64,000 bases of DNA from Leifsonia xyli (GCA_001647635.1 CP014761.1:1550001-1614000); one strand, 5' to 3'. Positions 18,701 through 27,933 are shown, numbered from the stretch's first letter. Numbers and translations are program-made. The notes: generated by a model not told the origin, from the sequence alone.

Positions 18701-20475
18701 CGGTCCTCGCCGAAGCGGGCCGAGTTCTCGATCTCCTCGAGCGAGACGACGTCCGCGCCGAGCCCGTTGATCGCCGCGACGATCTTGTCCTGCTGGCGCT
18801 TCAGGTTCTCCGCGTTCGCGGCGCCGCGGGCGTCGCATCCGCTGTTCACCGTGATGGGGTTGCCGTCGCGGTCGGTGTAGAACGTGCAGCCGCTGAGCTG
18901 GTCGCCGGTGGTGGTGAAGTAGTTCAGCACATTGAAGGTCGCGAGACGCAGGTCGCCTCCCACGTTCTCCGGGGCGGCCGTGCGGGTGTTCGTGAACGAC
19001 ACCGGCTGCACCGTCGCGGCGTTCGCCGGGGTGAGCTCGGAGGTCGGCTGGAACTTCCACGCGTTGTTGCGGTAGTCGAGGATGACCGGCTTCGTGAAGG
19101 TCACCGGCTCGCCGACCCGCACCGGGTTGTCGAGCGACAGGTACGGCAGCGGCTTCGACTTGTTCGCGTTGCTCAGGAAGTTGGTCGAGGCGCCGTCGTC
19201 GAGAGTGACCGCACGAGCCGCGTTGTCGGCCACCACGGCCGCGTACTCCGGGGTTCCGGGACGCGCGGCCTCGGTCGGCTGCACGAGCGTCTTGTCGCCC
19301 GCGGCCAGGCCGATCTCGCCGTACTGGTTGGCGGAGTACACGTCGGTGACGGTGAATGCGCCCTGCGGTGCGAGCAGCATCCCCTCGAGGCTCTCGCGCT
19401 GCGCCGCGGTGCCGGGCAGGCCGACCGTGGCGGGCGCCGGCGCGACGATGCCGGTCGCGTCCTGCTTGGCGACGGCGGTCGCGGTGATCTCGGTCAGTCC
19501 GTTGAATTCGCTGACCGCACCGGTGACCTTCACGTAGTCGCCGACGGCGACCGTCCCGGCGAAGGACGAGCCGAACACGAAGACCGCGTCGGACGCCGTG
19601 TGCGTCGCAAGGTCGACCGCGCCGCCGGTGCCCGGGGTCTGGAGGTAGAAGCCGTTGAAGCCGCCGGTCGCGTACTGCGCGGTGACGACGCCGACCGTGG
19701 TGACCGTCTGGCCGGCCTTCGGGCTGGCGTCGCCCGTGCCCTGGATCTCGGCGATCGGGGTCGTGTCGGCCGGCGTGCCCGGGTCCCCGGTGCCGGGGTC
19801 GCCCGTGCCCGGGTCGCCCGGGGCGGAGGCCGCGTTCTGCGGGGTGATCGTGGCGCTGAGGGCGAAGTCGGCGCTGTTGTCGTCGGTGTCCTTCGCGGCG
19901 CTGCGCACCAGCGACTTGACGTCGGTGTTGCCCGACGGCGCGGCGGCCTTCGCGGTCTCGAAGGTGTTGGAGGTGCCGTAGCCGAGGACGTCGGCGACGC
20001 TCGCGTTACCTGTCACCGAACCGGTCGGCAGGGTGAGGGCCGACGCGGACTTCGCGAGGATGAGGGTGCCGGTGGTGCCGCTGGGGTTCAGGGCGTTGCT
20101 CGCCACATCCGGGGTCGGCAGCGCCTGGCCGTTCGTGCCGTTGGAGCCGCCGCCGACGAGGTAGTAGCCCTTCGCCGCGATGGATCCGGTCAGCGGCACG
20201 ACACCGGTGGACGCGGCCGTGCCGGTCGCCGGGCGGTACTGGAGGCTCCAGCCGCTCAGGCTGACGGCGCTGTCGCCCGGGTTGTAGAGCTCCACGAACT
20301 TGTTCGTGTAGGCCGCGCCGGCGCTTCCGCCGGAGAGGTAGGCCTCGTTGATGACGACACCGGTGCCGTCGGTGCTCGCGAAGGCGGGAGTGGCGACGAG
20401 CGCCCCGGCGGCGAGTCCGGCTCCGGCGATCGCGGCGGCGGCGGCGCGCGCCAGCCTGCCGAATCTGGTTGACAT
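15706..20475 (-). CDS. Secreted ExeM/NucH-type nuclease fused to UshA-type 5'-nucleotidase
   Basis: A 1589-residue exported multidomain enzyme. A signal peptide (about 1-32, ending TPAFAS) is followed by a lamin-tail domain (about 36-150) and a PGTGDPGTGDPG linker near 225. An endonuclease/exonuclease/phosphatase nuclease spans about 508-825 (ATFNVLNYF, SLEEIEN, SSDHDPIVV). A calcineurin-type 5'-nucleotidase begins near 842 (NINDFHGRID, AGDNIG, GNHEFD). The 5'-nucleotidase C domain lies about 1160-1330, then an Ig-like domain and a hydrophobic tail ending in IFGWF. It could cut extracellular DNA or RNA and release phosphate and nucleosides. ATG 20475 has an upstream GAGGAG; an in-frame extension lacks signal-peptide logic. 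Confidence 0.92.
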   Translation of the reverse strand: MSTRFGRLARAAAAAIAGAGLAAGALVATPAFASTDGTGVVINEAYLSGGSAGAAYTNKFVELYNPGDSAVSLSGWSLQYRPATGTAASTGVVPLTGSIAAKGYYLVGGGSNGTNGQALPTPDVASNALNPSGTTGTLILAKSASALTLPTGSVTGNASVADVLGYGTSNTFETAKAAAPSGNTDVKSLVRSAAKDTDDNSADFALSATITPQNAASAPGDPGTGDPGTGDPGTPADTTPIAEIQGTGDASPKAGQTVTTVGVVTAQYATGGFNGFYLQTPGTGGAVDLATHTASDAVFVFGSSFAGTVAVGDYVKVTGAVSEFNGLTEITATAVAKQDATGIVAPAPATVGLPGTAAQRESLEGMLLAPQGAFTVTDVYSANQYGEIGLAAGDKTLVQPTEAARPGTPEYAAVVADNAARAVTLDDGASTNFLSNANKSKPLPYLSLDNPVRVGEPVTFTKPVILDYRNNAWKFQPTSELTPANAATVQPVSFTNTRTAAPENVGGDLRLATFNVLNYFTTTGDQLSGCTFYTDRDGNPITVNSGCDARGAANAENLKRQQDKIVAAINGLGADVVSLEEIENSARFGEDRDSALSTLVGALNAAAGSEVWAFVKSPSQLPATEDVIRTAFIYKKANAVPVGDSKILDDPAFSNARQPLAQAFKKVGEKDSQAFLAIVNHFKSKGSGSGADADQGDGQGASNASRIKQANALVAFADERKAALKTDKVLLIGDFNAYLKEDPITVLTDAGYVDQVSTRTSKATYSFGGTTGSLDHVLASPAANAAITGADVWNINSGESVALEYSRYNYNVTNFYAADPYRSSDHDPIVVGLGLAAKPVTLNLMNINDFHGRIDANTVKFAGTIEKLRAEAGESDSLFLSAGDNIGASLFASASAGDIPTLDVLNALDLKTSAVGNHEFDKGYADLTGRVKDAADFSYLGANVYEKGTKTPALPEYAEFDVDGLKVGVIGAVTQETPTLVSPGGVSTLDFGDPVEAVNRVAGELTDGDPANGEADVLVAEYHEGAGFGTPEGATLDQEVAAGGAFADIVTKTSAKVAAIFTGHTHKQYAWDAPIPGVTGKTRPILQTGSYGENIGQITLTVDPETDGVTAYTARNVARTTDADASLVAAYPRVAAVKTIVDKALADAAVIGNQKVGTVTKDITTAYLNGARDDRSSESTLGNLVADSLLATLSPADQGGAEIGVVNPGGLRAELLFGTDGSVTYAQANAVLPFVNNLWTTTLTGAQFKQALEQQWQRNADGTVPSRPFLNLGLSKNVHYTYDVTRPEGDRITSILVNGAPIDPAKSYRIGSFSFLLQGGDNFRAFAAGTNTKDSGLIDRDAWISYIQKNSPLSPSFEKLGVGVSGVPAGTLQRGQQVTLQVSKLNLTSLGSPANTKLDLSWNGKTAIGSAPVDAAGNATVTFTVPADAAGASALVLTAPDSGTTVRVPLAVADAPTNPKPGTDPKAAKESALTKALEDKVTVDKDTYRPGDTVLVTVGAKHAGEWVSVWLYSKPQNISGGWVQVPASGVVKLTLPKDAGNGQHKLSVQNASNGVVGWTTLKVKADKPSTGIPVIDWLIDLLDRIFGWF

Positions 20476-20641
20476 TGTTCTCCTCGGTCGGTGAGGTGCG
20501 GGATGAGTCCGCGGGCCACGGTAGGGAAGCTGTGGAACGGGACTGTTTCTCGTGTGTGAACGTACAGAAAACTCGTTCGGGGGTAGGACGCTCATTTGAG
20601 CACCGATCGGGTCACGTTCGGTTTGCGCCATGATGAGAGGC

Positions 20642-21517
20642 ATGCGCATCGACGAGCTCGCCCACTTCCGGGCCCTGGTCGCCGAGGGCTACCCGGCCCT
20701 CGCGGCGGAGACCCTGGGCGTCTCGCAGTCGACGCTCACCCGCTCCCTCGCCCGCCTGGAGCAGGAGATGGGCGTCGAGCTGTTCGACCGCCGCCGCGGG
20801 CACCTCGAGCTCAACCAGTACGGCGAGATCCTGCTGGCCCACGCCGTGCGTGCGGAGTCGGAGCTGGACAACGCGCGCGCCCGCATCGAGGCGCTTCGCG
20901 ACCCGTCCGGCGGAACCGTCTCACTGGCGTACGTATCGTCGTTCGGGGGGTGGCTCATCCCGCGCGTGATCAGCGAGTACCGCGCGCTGTTCCCCGACAT
21001 CCGCTTCGTTCTGCGCGGCGGCACGGCCGACACCGTCCTGGATGCGCTGCGCGACGGAGCCGCCGACCTCGCCTTCCTCAGCCCCGACCCGCGCGACCCG
21101 GACATCGAGTGGAAGCCGCTCACCGCCGAACGGCTCGTGCTCGGCGTGCCCGAGGACCATCCCCTCGCCGGGCGGGACGCCGTGAGCGTGCCCGACCTCG
21201 ACGCCTACGACCTGGTGGCGCTTCGGACCGGGTCCGGTCTGCGGCACATCGCCGACGCGTATTTCGCGGCGCACGGCGTGGTCATGAACCCGGTCATCGA
21301 GGTGACCGAGCTGTCGACACTGCGCGGACTCGTCCGCGACGGGGTCGGCGTCGCGCTCATCCCGGACACCCCTGCCGAGCCCGGGATCGTCGCGGTGCCG
21401 CTGCGCGACGAGGCGACCCGCATCATCGGCCTCGCCCGCAACCGCACCCGTTCGCAGTCGGCGGCGGCGGAGCAGTTCGCGCGCTTCGTGCACGAGGAGC
21501 TCGACTCTCTGGGGTGA
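20642..21517 (+). CDS. LysR-family transcriptional regulator
   Basis: A LysR regulator of 291 residues with N-terminal HTH (LAAETLGVSQSTLTRSLARLEQ, compacted here) and a substrate-binding-like effector domain starting near SLAYVSSFGGWLIP. The opening RIDELAHFRAL lacks the usual 'L..F..V' form but aligns well. I favour ATG 20642; ATG 20630 and 20633 are in frame and possible, since no start has a well-spaced ribosome site. It is divergent from the secreted nuclease gene (155-bp gap), making that gene a candidate target. The effector is unknown. Confidence 0.88.
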   Translation: MRIDELAHFRALVAEGYPALAAETLGVSQSTLTRSLARLEQEMGVELFDRRRGHLELNQYGEILLAHAVRAESELDNARARIEALRDPSGGTVSLAYVSSFGGWLIPRVISEYRALFPDIRFVLRGGTADTVLDALRDGAADLAFLSPDPRDPDIEWKPLTAERLVLGVPEDHPLAGRDAVSVPDLDAYDLVALRTGSGLRHIADAYFAAHGVVMNPVIEVTELSTLRGLVRDGVGVALIPDTPAEPGIVAVPLRDEATRIIGLARNRTRSQSAAAEQFARFVHEELDSLG

Positions 21518-21547
21518 GACTCCACACCCGGGACGAGTAGTCGCGCG

Positions 21548-22024
21548 TCAGCAGGAGTCGGCCCACAGCCGGCGCGGCCGCTCGGGGTCGGTGTCGTCCA
21601 GCAGGACGGACGCGACCTCGCGGGGCGCGCCGAGCGGGTCCTTCTGGCCGGTCGTCACGAACGACCAGTCGGGACTCCGCTCCGGATCGTGCTCGACCCA
21701 CAGGGAGAAGTTCCAGAAGCCGCGGAATTCGGGAGTCAGCAGCCCCGCGCCGTCGACGACGAGCACGCCGTCGCGGGAGCGGAAAGGCGCGACGACGTCC
21801 TCCCGGAACACGTCTGCCGTCGTCCCTCCGGCCACTGTGAGGCGCTCGGTCTCCTGCCCCGCGTCGCGCAGCGCCGCCGCGAACGCGTCCGCCACCCGCG
21901 TCGGGTCGGCGTCCGGAACGCCGGTCACCGCGACGAACCGGGGCCCGCGGCCGTAGTGCTGCAGGAACTCCCCCGCCACCCCCGAGTAGAACTCGGTCTC
22001 CTGACCCTGCTGCGTGTCGGTCAT
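21548..22024 (-). CDS. Hypothetical protein with uridine-kinase-like layout but no Walker A
   Basis: A 158-residue soluble protein. The order RFVAVTGVPDADPTRVADAF, then DVFREDVVAPF, then DGVLVVDGAGLLTPEFRGFWNFSLWVE, follows the layout of uridine kinase-like P-loop proteins. The GxxGxGKT loop is replaced by TGVPDADPTR, so ATP binding in the usual way is unlikely. The start ATG 22024 has GAGGAGG upstream. It converges on the LysR gene and is followed by a lipoprotein gene 56 bp behind it. The kinase resemblance is my inference; a simple unknown family is the alternative. Confidence 0.7.
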   Translation of the reverse strand: MTDTQQGQETEFYSGVAGEFLQHYGRGPRFVAVTGVPDADPTRVADAFAAALRDAGQETERLTVAGGTTADVFREDVVAPFRSRDGVLVVDGAGLLTPEFRGFWNFSLWVEHDPERSPDWSFVTTGQKDPLGAPREVASVLLDDTDPERPRRLWADSC

Positions 22025-22079
22025 GCGCTCCTCCTCGGCGTCCGTCACCCGGAACGCTACGCGCGCGCCCGCCATTCCG

Positions 22080-22448
22080 TCAGTCGTCGCGGTCGAGGGT
22101 GCCGATCTTCTTGCCGCTACTGTCGTACATCGTCATGACGTCGCCGTCGGCGGTGCCCTTGGTCGCTCCGGACAGCCAGGTGTCCACCCCCTCGCACGCC
22201 TTCTGCGTCATCGCAGCCGTGCCCAACTCGATCGTCATCCCGGAGATCGTGCCCTTGCCCGTCATCGTGTTGCAGCCGTCCGAGCCCGTGTACGAGCCGT
22301 CGCTGTTGATGGTGAGATTCGGCTGTCCCGTGTCCGTGCTTCCCCATTTGCCCGCCACCTGCGCCCCGTTGCCCTCGCTCTGCGAGCAGCCGGCCAGCAT
22401 CAGGACGGCGAGGATGACCGCGCCCGCGGTCGTTCGTGCCCTGTTCAT
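22080..22448 (-). CDS. META-domain-like lipoprotein
   Basis: A 122-residue exported lipoprotein with lipobox LAGC after a short hydrophobic signal. The mature part contains GKWGS, then NLTINSDGSYTGSDGCNTMTG, the pattern of META/HslJ-type domains (small beta barrels). HslJ is linked to novobiocin tolerance in E. coli, but the general role of the domain is unknown. I chose the Met at 22448, because the 14-residue upstream extension would disrupt the signal. It is divergent from telA, 134 bp away. Confidence 0.82.
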   Translation of the reverse strand: MNRARTTAGAVILAVLMLAGCSQSEGNGAQVAGKWGSTDTGQPNLTINSDGSYTGSDGCNTMTGKGTISGMTIELGTAAMTQKACEGVDTWLSGATKGTADGDVMTMYDSSGKKIGTLDRDD

Positions 22449-22582
22449 GGCCGGGAAGGTACGCGCGACCGCGTGCACGCGGCTAGACACCTTCCGCCTG
22501 GGCGTTCTCTGCGACCTCTCGCCAAGACGGCAATCGCGATATATCGTGTCCTCAGATCGTCGTCCGATGGGGAGGATCAGTC

Positions 22583-23770
<1,188 letters not shown>

Positions 23771-23805
23771 CCCGCGGTCCGCGCTCGACGGCTACGGTGG
23801 ACGGC

Positions 23806-24186
23806 ATGGCAGCACAACGCATCTTCGCCATGCCGTTCGCCGACGTGTACCCGCTGTATATCGCCAAGGTCGAGCGCAAGGGACGCAGCAAGGACGACGT
23901 GGACACGGTCACGCGCTGGCTGACCGGCTACGACCAGGACGGTCTGGAGGCGGCGGTCGACGCGCGCGTGGACTTCGAGACGTTCTTCGAGCGGGCTCCG
24001 CAGCTCAACCCGAACGCGTCGCTCATCACCGGCGTGATCTGCGGTGTCCGGGTCGAGGAGATCGACGATCCGCTGATGCGGAAGATCCGCTACCTCGACA
24101 AGCTCGTCGACGAGGTGGCGCGCGGCAAGAAGATGACGTCGATCCTGCGCGGCGGCGACATGGCCGCCGCGGGCGGCGGCCGCTAG
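23806..24186 (+). CDS. DUF2200 domain protein
   Basis: A 126-residue protein that begins RIFAMPFADVYPLYIAKVERKGR, the signature of DUF2200, followed by VTRWLTGYD and the FFERAPQLNPNASLITGVICG block. Family members are small cytosolic proteins without known activity. It is full length apart from a short Gly/Ala tail. The position after telA is likely coincidental co-transcription. Confidence 0.88.
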   Translation: MAAQRIFAMPFADVYPLYIAKVERKGRSKDDVDTVTRWLTGYDQDGLEAAVDARVDFETFFERAPQLNPNASLITGVICGVRVEEIDDPLMRKIRYLDKLVDEVARGKKMTSILRGGDMAAAGGGR

Positions 24187-24234
24187 CCTCGAGAGCAGCG
24201 GCCCGCGTGGCCGACGTGAAGCAGGGAGGACACG

Positions 24235-24405
24235 ATGGACGATCTGCACGGATCCGCACGGGAGCGGCTGACCCAGCTCGACGCCGCCGTCGCTCAGGGC
24301 GCCTCGGCGGAGTGGCTCGAGAAGCAGCTGCGGGCGGCCCTCGAAGAGCTGGCCGACGTCGAGCCGGTGGCCGACGCGGAGCAGGACCGGCGCGAGGACT
24401 ACTGA
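24235..24405 (+). CDS. Small hypothetical protein, 56 aa
   Basis: A 56-residue acidic, helical protein (MDDLHGSARERLTQ... ending RREDY). GGAGG at 24225-24229 lies 5 nt before the ATG, and codon use matches neighbours, which supports a real gene despite its size. Its last 7 bases overlap the end of the convergent methyltransferase gene. Composition suggests two helices; no motif or membrane segment is visible and I do not recognise the family. Confidence 0.6.
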   Translation: MDDLHGSARERLTQLDAAVAQGASAEWLEKQLRAALEELADVEPVADAEQDRREDY

Positions 24406-25064
24406 GCCGTGCGCGCGACGCCCGCGATCTGCGGGTTGAACGGCACGAACGGCGTGTGCAGCCGGTAGCGCTCGACCTCCACCTCCGCGAAGCCGGCACT
24501 GCGCACGGCGTCCTCCAGATCGCGTTCGCAGGAGCATCCCTCGAACGTCCACGCCCACGGGCGGCGCAGCACCCGCTGCGCGGTGCGGGTCGTCGTGCCC
24601 TCGGGGGCGACGACGTGCTCCACGAAGTGGAACGTTCCGCCCGGTCGCAGGATGCGGCGCACCTCCGCGAGCACCGCGTCCGGGTCGCTCACCGTGCACA
24701 GCACGAGCGACGAGATGACGGTGTCGACGCTGCCGTCAGGGAGCCCGGTGCTCTCGGCCGTGCGCTCGCGCAGGTCGAGGTGGACGCCGCGGCGGGCCGC
24801 CGCCGATCGCAGGCGGGCTTGCATGGAGCGGTTGGGCTCGACAGCGATGAGGGTCGCGCCGGGCGCCAGATACGGCAGATTCGCGCCGACGCCGGAGCCC
24901 AGCTCGACGACGACCTCGGGCAGGTCGGCGAACACGGTTCGCTTGTAGGGGCGCTGTGCGGCATCCAGGTACGGCCCCGCGGCGGCGAAGAAGGCCGCGT
25001 TGAAGGCACCGCGACCGGCGTGCTGGCGGAAGGCCGGCGGAGTGCGCTCGGTGGTCTCTGTCAT
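24399..25064 (-). CDS. Class I SAM-dependent methyltransferase
   Basis: A 221-residue Rossmann-fold methyltransferase. Motif I reads VVELGSGVGAN, the acidic strand-2 residue is in LIAVEPN, and the post-motif II segment is DTVISSLVLCTV. RILRPGGTFHFVEHV matches the Methyltransf_11 pattern and resembles the phospholipid or ubiquinone methyltransferase group, though the substrate is not deducible. The last bases overlap the end of a small convergent gene. Confidence 0.88.
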   Translation of the reverse strand: MTETTERTPPAFRQHAGRGAFNAAFFAAAGPYLDAAQRPYKRTVFADLPEVVVELGSGVGANLPYLAPGATLIAVEPNRSMQARLRSAAARRGVHLDLRERTAESTGLPDGSVDTVISSLVLCTVSDPDAVLAEVRRILRPGGTFHFVEHVVAPEGTTTRTAQRVLRRPWAWTFEGCSCERDLEDAVRSAGFAEVEVERYRLHTPFVPFNPQIAGVARTAQ

Positions 25065-25116
25065 GCCTCCAGCGTCGTGGGCGGAGGCGCCCCGCGCAGG
25101 CGTAGGACTACCCCAC

Positions 25117-26127
25117 TCAGCGCTGCGCCGCGTCCCAGGCCGCGATCTGCGCCCGCGACCGCACCCCGAGCCGGAGGCGGATGCGCTCCACGTGCCCTTC
25201 CGCCGACCGCTCCTCGATCCCCAGCCGGACGGCGATCTCGCGGTTGGTGAGCCCCTCGCCGACCAGCGCGGCCACCTCGCGCTGGCGCGGGGTGAGCATC
25301 CCGGACCCGCCGCGGGCGACCCGGAGCCCGAGGAAGCGGCGGATGACGGCGATCAGCTCGGCCGGGTCTCCCGCCCACGGCAGGTGCGAGCGGCCGGGGA
25401 GCACGCTCAGCCGGGCGTCCGGGATGCCGGCGGCGAGCGCCTCCGCCTGTGCGAGGGGAGCTGCTCGGTCGTCCGCGCGGTGCACGACGAGGGTCGGGGC
25501 GGCGACCTCCGGCAGCAGGGTGCGCACGTCCATCCGGTAGCTGAGTTCGAGCAGCGCCCGGGCGGTCGCGGCGTCGGAGGAGGCGCGCTGGTAGCGTCCG
25601 AGCTGCGCGCGGGCGGCGGATGACGCGTCCGGCGCGAACAGGTCCGTGAGCACGTCGGCGCCGAGACCCCAGTGCGATGCGACCAGCGCCAGAATGTGCT
25701 CGCGCGCGCTGGGCGGCGAGATCGCCTCGCCCTGCGCCCAGCCGCCGTAGAGCACCAGACGCCGCACGGTCTCGGGATGCGCGGCCGCCCACGCAGCTGC
25801 GACCGGCGCCCCGAGGGACGCGCCGACGAGGTCGAACCGGTCGAGGCCCAGGCCGAGAACGACGGCCTCCAGCTGCTCGAGCTCGAAGGCGAGCGTCGGC
25901 GGCCGCTCGGTGCGATCGGAGAGCCCGCACCCCGCGCGGTCGTAGCGGATCAGCCGGGCGCCTCGGGCGAGCGCTTCGTCGAACGCGCGCTCCTCGGGCA
26001 GCTGCCAGCCCAACTCGAGGTGGCTGAGCCATCCGGAGACGAAGAGGATCGGGCGGCCGTCGCCGACGGTCGCGACGGCGATCCCGGTGCCGTCCGCCGT
26101 GGTGACGCGGGTCAGGTGCTGCTGCAC
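25117..26127 (-). CDS. Alpha/beta hydrolase fused to a LuxR-type HTH
   Basis: A 336-residue two-domain protein. Residues 1-265 form an alpha/beta hydrolase with GASLGAP as nucleophile elbow, DRAGCGLSDR, a DDRAAP acid loop and RSHLPW histidine. The rest is a LuxR/GerE helix-turn-helix (LTPRQREVAALVGEGLTNREIA, GVRSRAQI). A hydrolase-like sensor could bind or cleave a small ester or lactone and pass a signal to the DNA-binding domain; that mechanism is inference. The GTG start 26127 fits the hydrolase; a longer frame is a shadow. No cognate target is obvious. Confidence 0.85.
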   Translation of the reverse strand: MQQHLTRVTTADGTGIAVATVGDGRPILFVSGWLSHLELGWQLPEERAFDEALARGARLIRYDRAGCGLSDRTERPPTLAFELEQLEAVVLGLGLDRFDLVGASLGAPVAAAWAAAHPETVRRLVLYGGWAQGEAISPPSAREHILALVASHWGLGADVLTDLFAPDASSAARAQLGRYQRASSDAATARALLELSYRMDVRTLLPEVAAPTLVVHRADDRAAPLAQAEALAAGIPDARLSVLPGRSHLPWAGDPAELIAVIRRFLGLRVARGGSGMLTPRQREVAALVGEGLTNREIAVRLGIEERSAEGHVERIRLRLGVRSRAQIAAWDAAQR

Positions 26128-26150
26128 GCTCCCATTGTGGCGGCGGTGGG

Positions 26151-27217
26151 TCAGGACCGCGCGTCCGGGATGCCGGAGGCCAGCTCGGCGAACACCTCGG
26201 CGGCGGCGTCGAAGCGGGCGAGCCCGGCGGCCTGCCCCATCCACAGCGACAGCAGCTCGGGGTCGCCCAGCTCGGCGGCGCGGCGACGGAAGACACCGGT
26301 GAGGATGTTCTGGAGCGGGAAGGACGCACGGACGCCGCCCTGCTCGATCGTCCGCACCGCGCCGTTGGGCAGCCCGCGCGCGGCGCGTCCGCTCATCGCG
26401 CGGGTGAGCATCGTCTCGTGGGCCTCGGCGGTGCGGATGCGCTCGCGGTGCACGGCGGCCGCGGCCGACTGGCGCGTGGCGAGGAACGCCGACCCGACCT
26501 GCACACCTGAAGCGCCCAGGGCGAACGCCGCCGCAACACCACGCCGGTCGGCGATCCCGCCCGCCGCGATCACGGGCAGGTCGACGGCGTCGACCACCTG
26601 CGGGATGAGGGCGAGCCCGCCGACGAGGCCGCGCTCGGGCTCGTCGAGGAAGGACGGGCGATGACCCGCCGCCTCCAGGCCCGACGCGACGATCGCATCC
26701 ACTCCTCCGTCGGCGAGGGCGCTGGCCTCCGGCACCGTCGTGGCGGCGCCGATCACCCGGATGCCGCGGCGGTGCGCCGCCTCGATGACGTCCGCCGGCG
26801 GAACGCCGAAGACGAAGCTGAGCGCAGCGGGTTCAGCGGCGAGCGCCGCCTCCAGCTGGGCGTCGAACGACGGGAGCGGCTGCACGGGCCATGACGGCGG
26901 CTCGACGCCCGCTGCCTCGAACAGCGGCCTCAGCGCCGCGACCGCGCCGTCGAACTCGTCGCGATCGAAGGCCGCGCCGACAGGCCGCTCCCCGGCGCCT
27001 GGAGGGGCAGCCACAGGTTGAGGGCGAACGGCTTCGCGGTGCGCTCCCGCAGCTCGCGGGCGACCTCGTGGATCCGGTCGGGGCCGAACCCGTAGAGGCC
27101 GAACGACCCGAGCCCGCCCGCCTCACTGACCGTGGCGGTCAGTTCGACCGACGACATGCCTCCGAACGGCCCGAGGACGATCGGCGTCTCGACGCCCAGC
27201 AGTCTCGTCAGCTTCAT
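26151..27217 (-). pseudogene. Nitronate monooxygenase, frameshifted by one missing base
   Basis: A nitronate monooxygenase (2-nitropropane dioxygenase type) that oxidises alkyl nitronates with FMN. The N-terminal part (from ATG 27217) has TPIVLGPFGGMSSVELTATV and NLWLPL. The rest continues in another frame with EFDGAVAALRPLFEA, GIRVIGAATT and PVIAAGGIADRRGVA, and runs to 26151. Both pieces are needed for the FMN barrel. A single base missing near the C4 run at 26990-26993 or the G4 run at 27004-27007 would join them into 355 residues. It may be a sequencing error rather than a dead gene. Confidence 0.85.
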
Positions 27218-27293
27218 GGCGGTGGCTCCCTCCGGCCGACGGAATCGGTTGCGGACCCGCAAGCGCCGACCGTGTCGAGTCTATGCTCGGGGG

Positions 27294-27926
27294 TCAGTCG
27301 TCGTCGAAGTCGACGACACGTCCTCGGAGGGCGCCGATGGCCTTCGCGCCGAGACGGACGGCGGCGACGGCCACGAAGGCGGAGATGACGAGCGCAAGTG
27401 CAGGGTCCAGCCAGAACCAGCCGCCGGTCGCGAGGATCACCGCCCCGGCGATCGCCACTCCTGCCGCGGCCGCGGCGTCGGCGAACGCATCCACGAGCAC
27501 GGACCTCATGTGCAGGTCCTCCTGCGCCGCGGACAGCCCGAGCACCGCTGCACCGACCAGCATGACGATCACGGTCACGACGCTGGCGATGACGACCGGC
27601 AGGCCGTCGACCTCGGGCGACCCTTCGGCGAGCCGGGCGACGGACTCGACGCCCACCGTGATCGTGACCGCCAGCAGCAGGGTCGCGTTGACGAGCGCGG
27701 CCACCGCGATCGGACGCTGCGCGTGTGGATGGCCCGGATTCCGGTCGCGCAGCGCGATCGCGATGAGCCCGAGCACGAGCCCGACGCAGTCGCCCACCGT
27801 GTCGCCGGCGGCGGCGAGGAGGCTCACGGAGTTCGCCGCCAGGGCCGCCACGATCAGGCCGACGATGAGCGCGGCGTTGAGCGCGAGCACGATCGAGATG
27901 CGTCGACGCTGTGACCAGCGGGGCAT
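27294..27926 (-). CDS. Cation diffusion facilitator (CDF) family transporter
   Basis: A 210-residue, six-helix CDF exporter without a long cytosolic C-terminal domain. The A-site Asp pair is in AAAGDTVGD and the second in SVLVDAFADAAA. Members export divalent metals such as Zn, Co, Cd or Fe in exchange for protons; substitution of His by Asp here may alter selectivity. It follows arsR by 7 bp on the same strand, so it is under the same operators. A role in arsenical handling itself is doubtful; metal efflux is likelier. Confidence 0.85.
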   Translation of the reverse strand: MPRWSQRRRISIVLALNAALIVGLIVAALAANSVSLLAAAGDTVGDCVGLVLGLIAIALRDRNPGHPHAQRPIAVAALVNATLLLAVTITVGVESVARLAEGSPEVDGLPVVIASVVTVIVMLVGAAVLGLSAAQEDLHMRSVLVDAFADAAAAAGVAIAGAVILATGGWFWLDPALALVISAFVAVAAVRLGAKAIGALRGRVVDFDDD

Positions 27927-27933
27927 CCGGGGC

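Noticed and set aside
19755..19830. DNA repeat encoding PGTGDPG units
   Set aside because: It is a short in-frame linker repeat in the nuclease gene, not a CRISPR or mobile-element repeat.
15448..20472. 1674-residue plus-strand frame opposite the secreted nuclease
   Set aside because: Low-complexity Arg/Val/Gly translation, no motif, and opposite a gene with clear signal peptide and catalytic domains.
26990..27010. Programmed frameshift in nitronate monooxygenase
   Set aside because: No slippery heptamer or downstream pseudoknot was evident, and three other genes show the same kind of loss.
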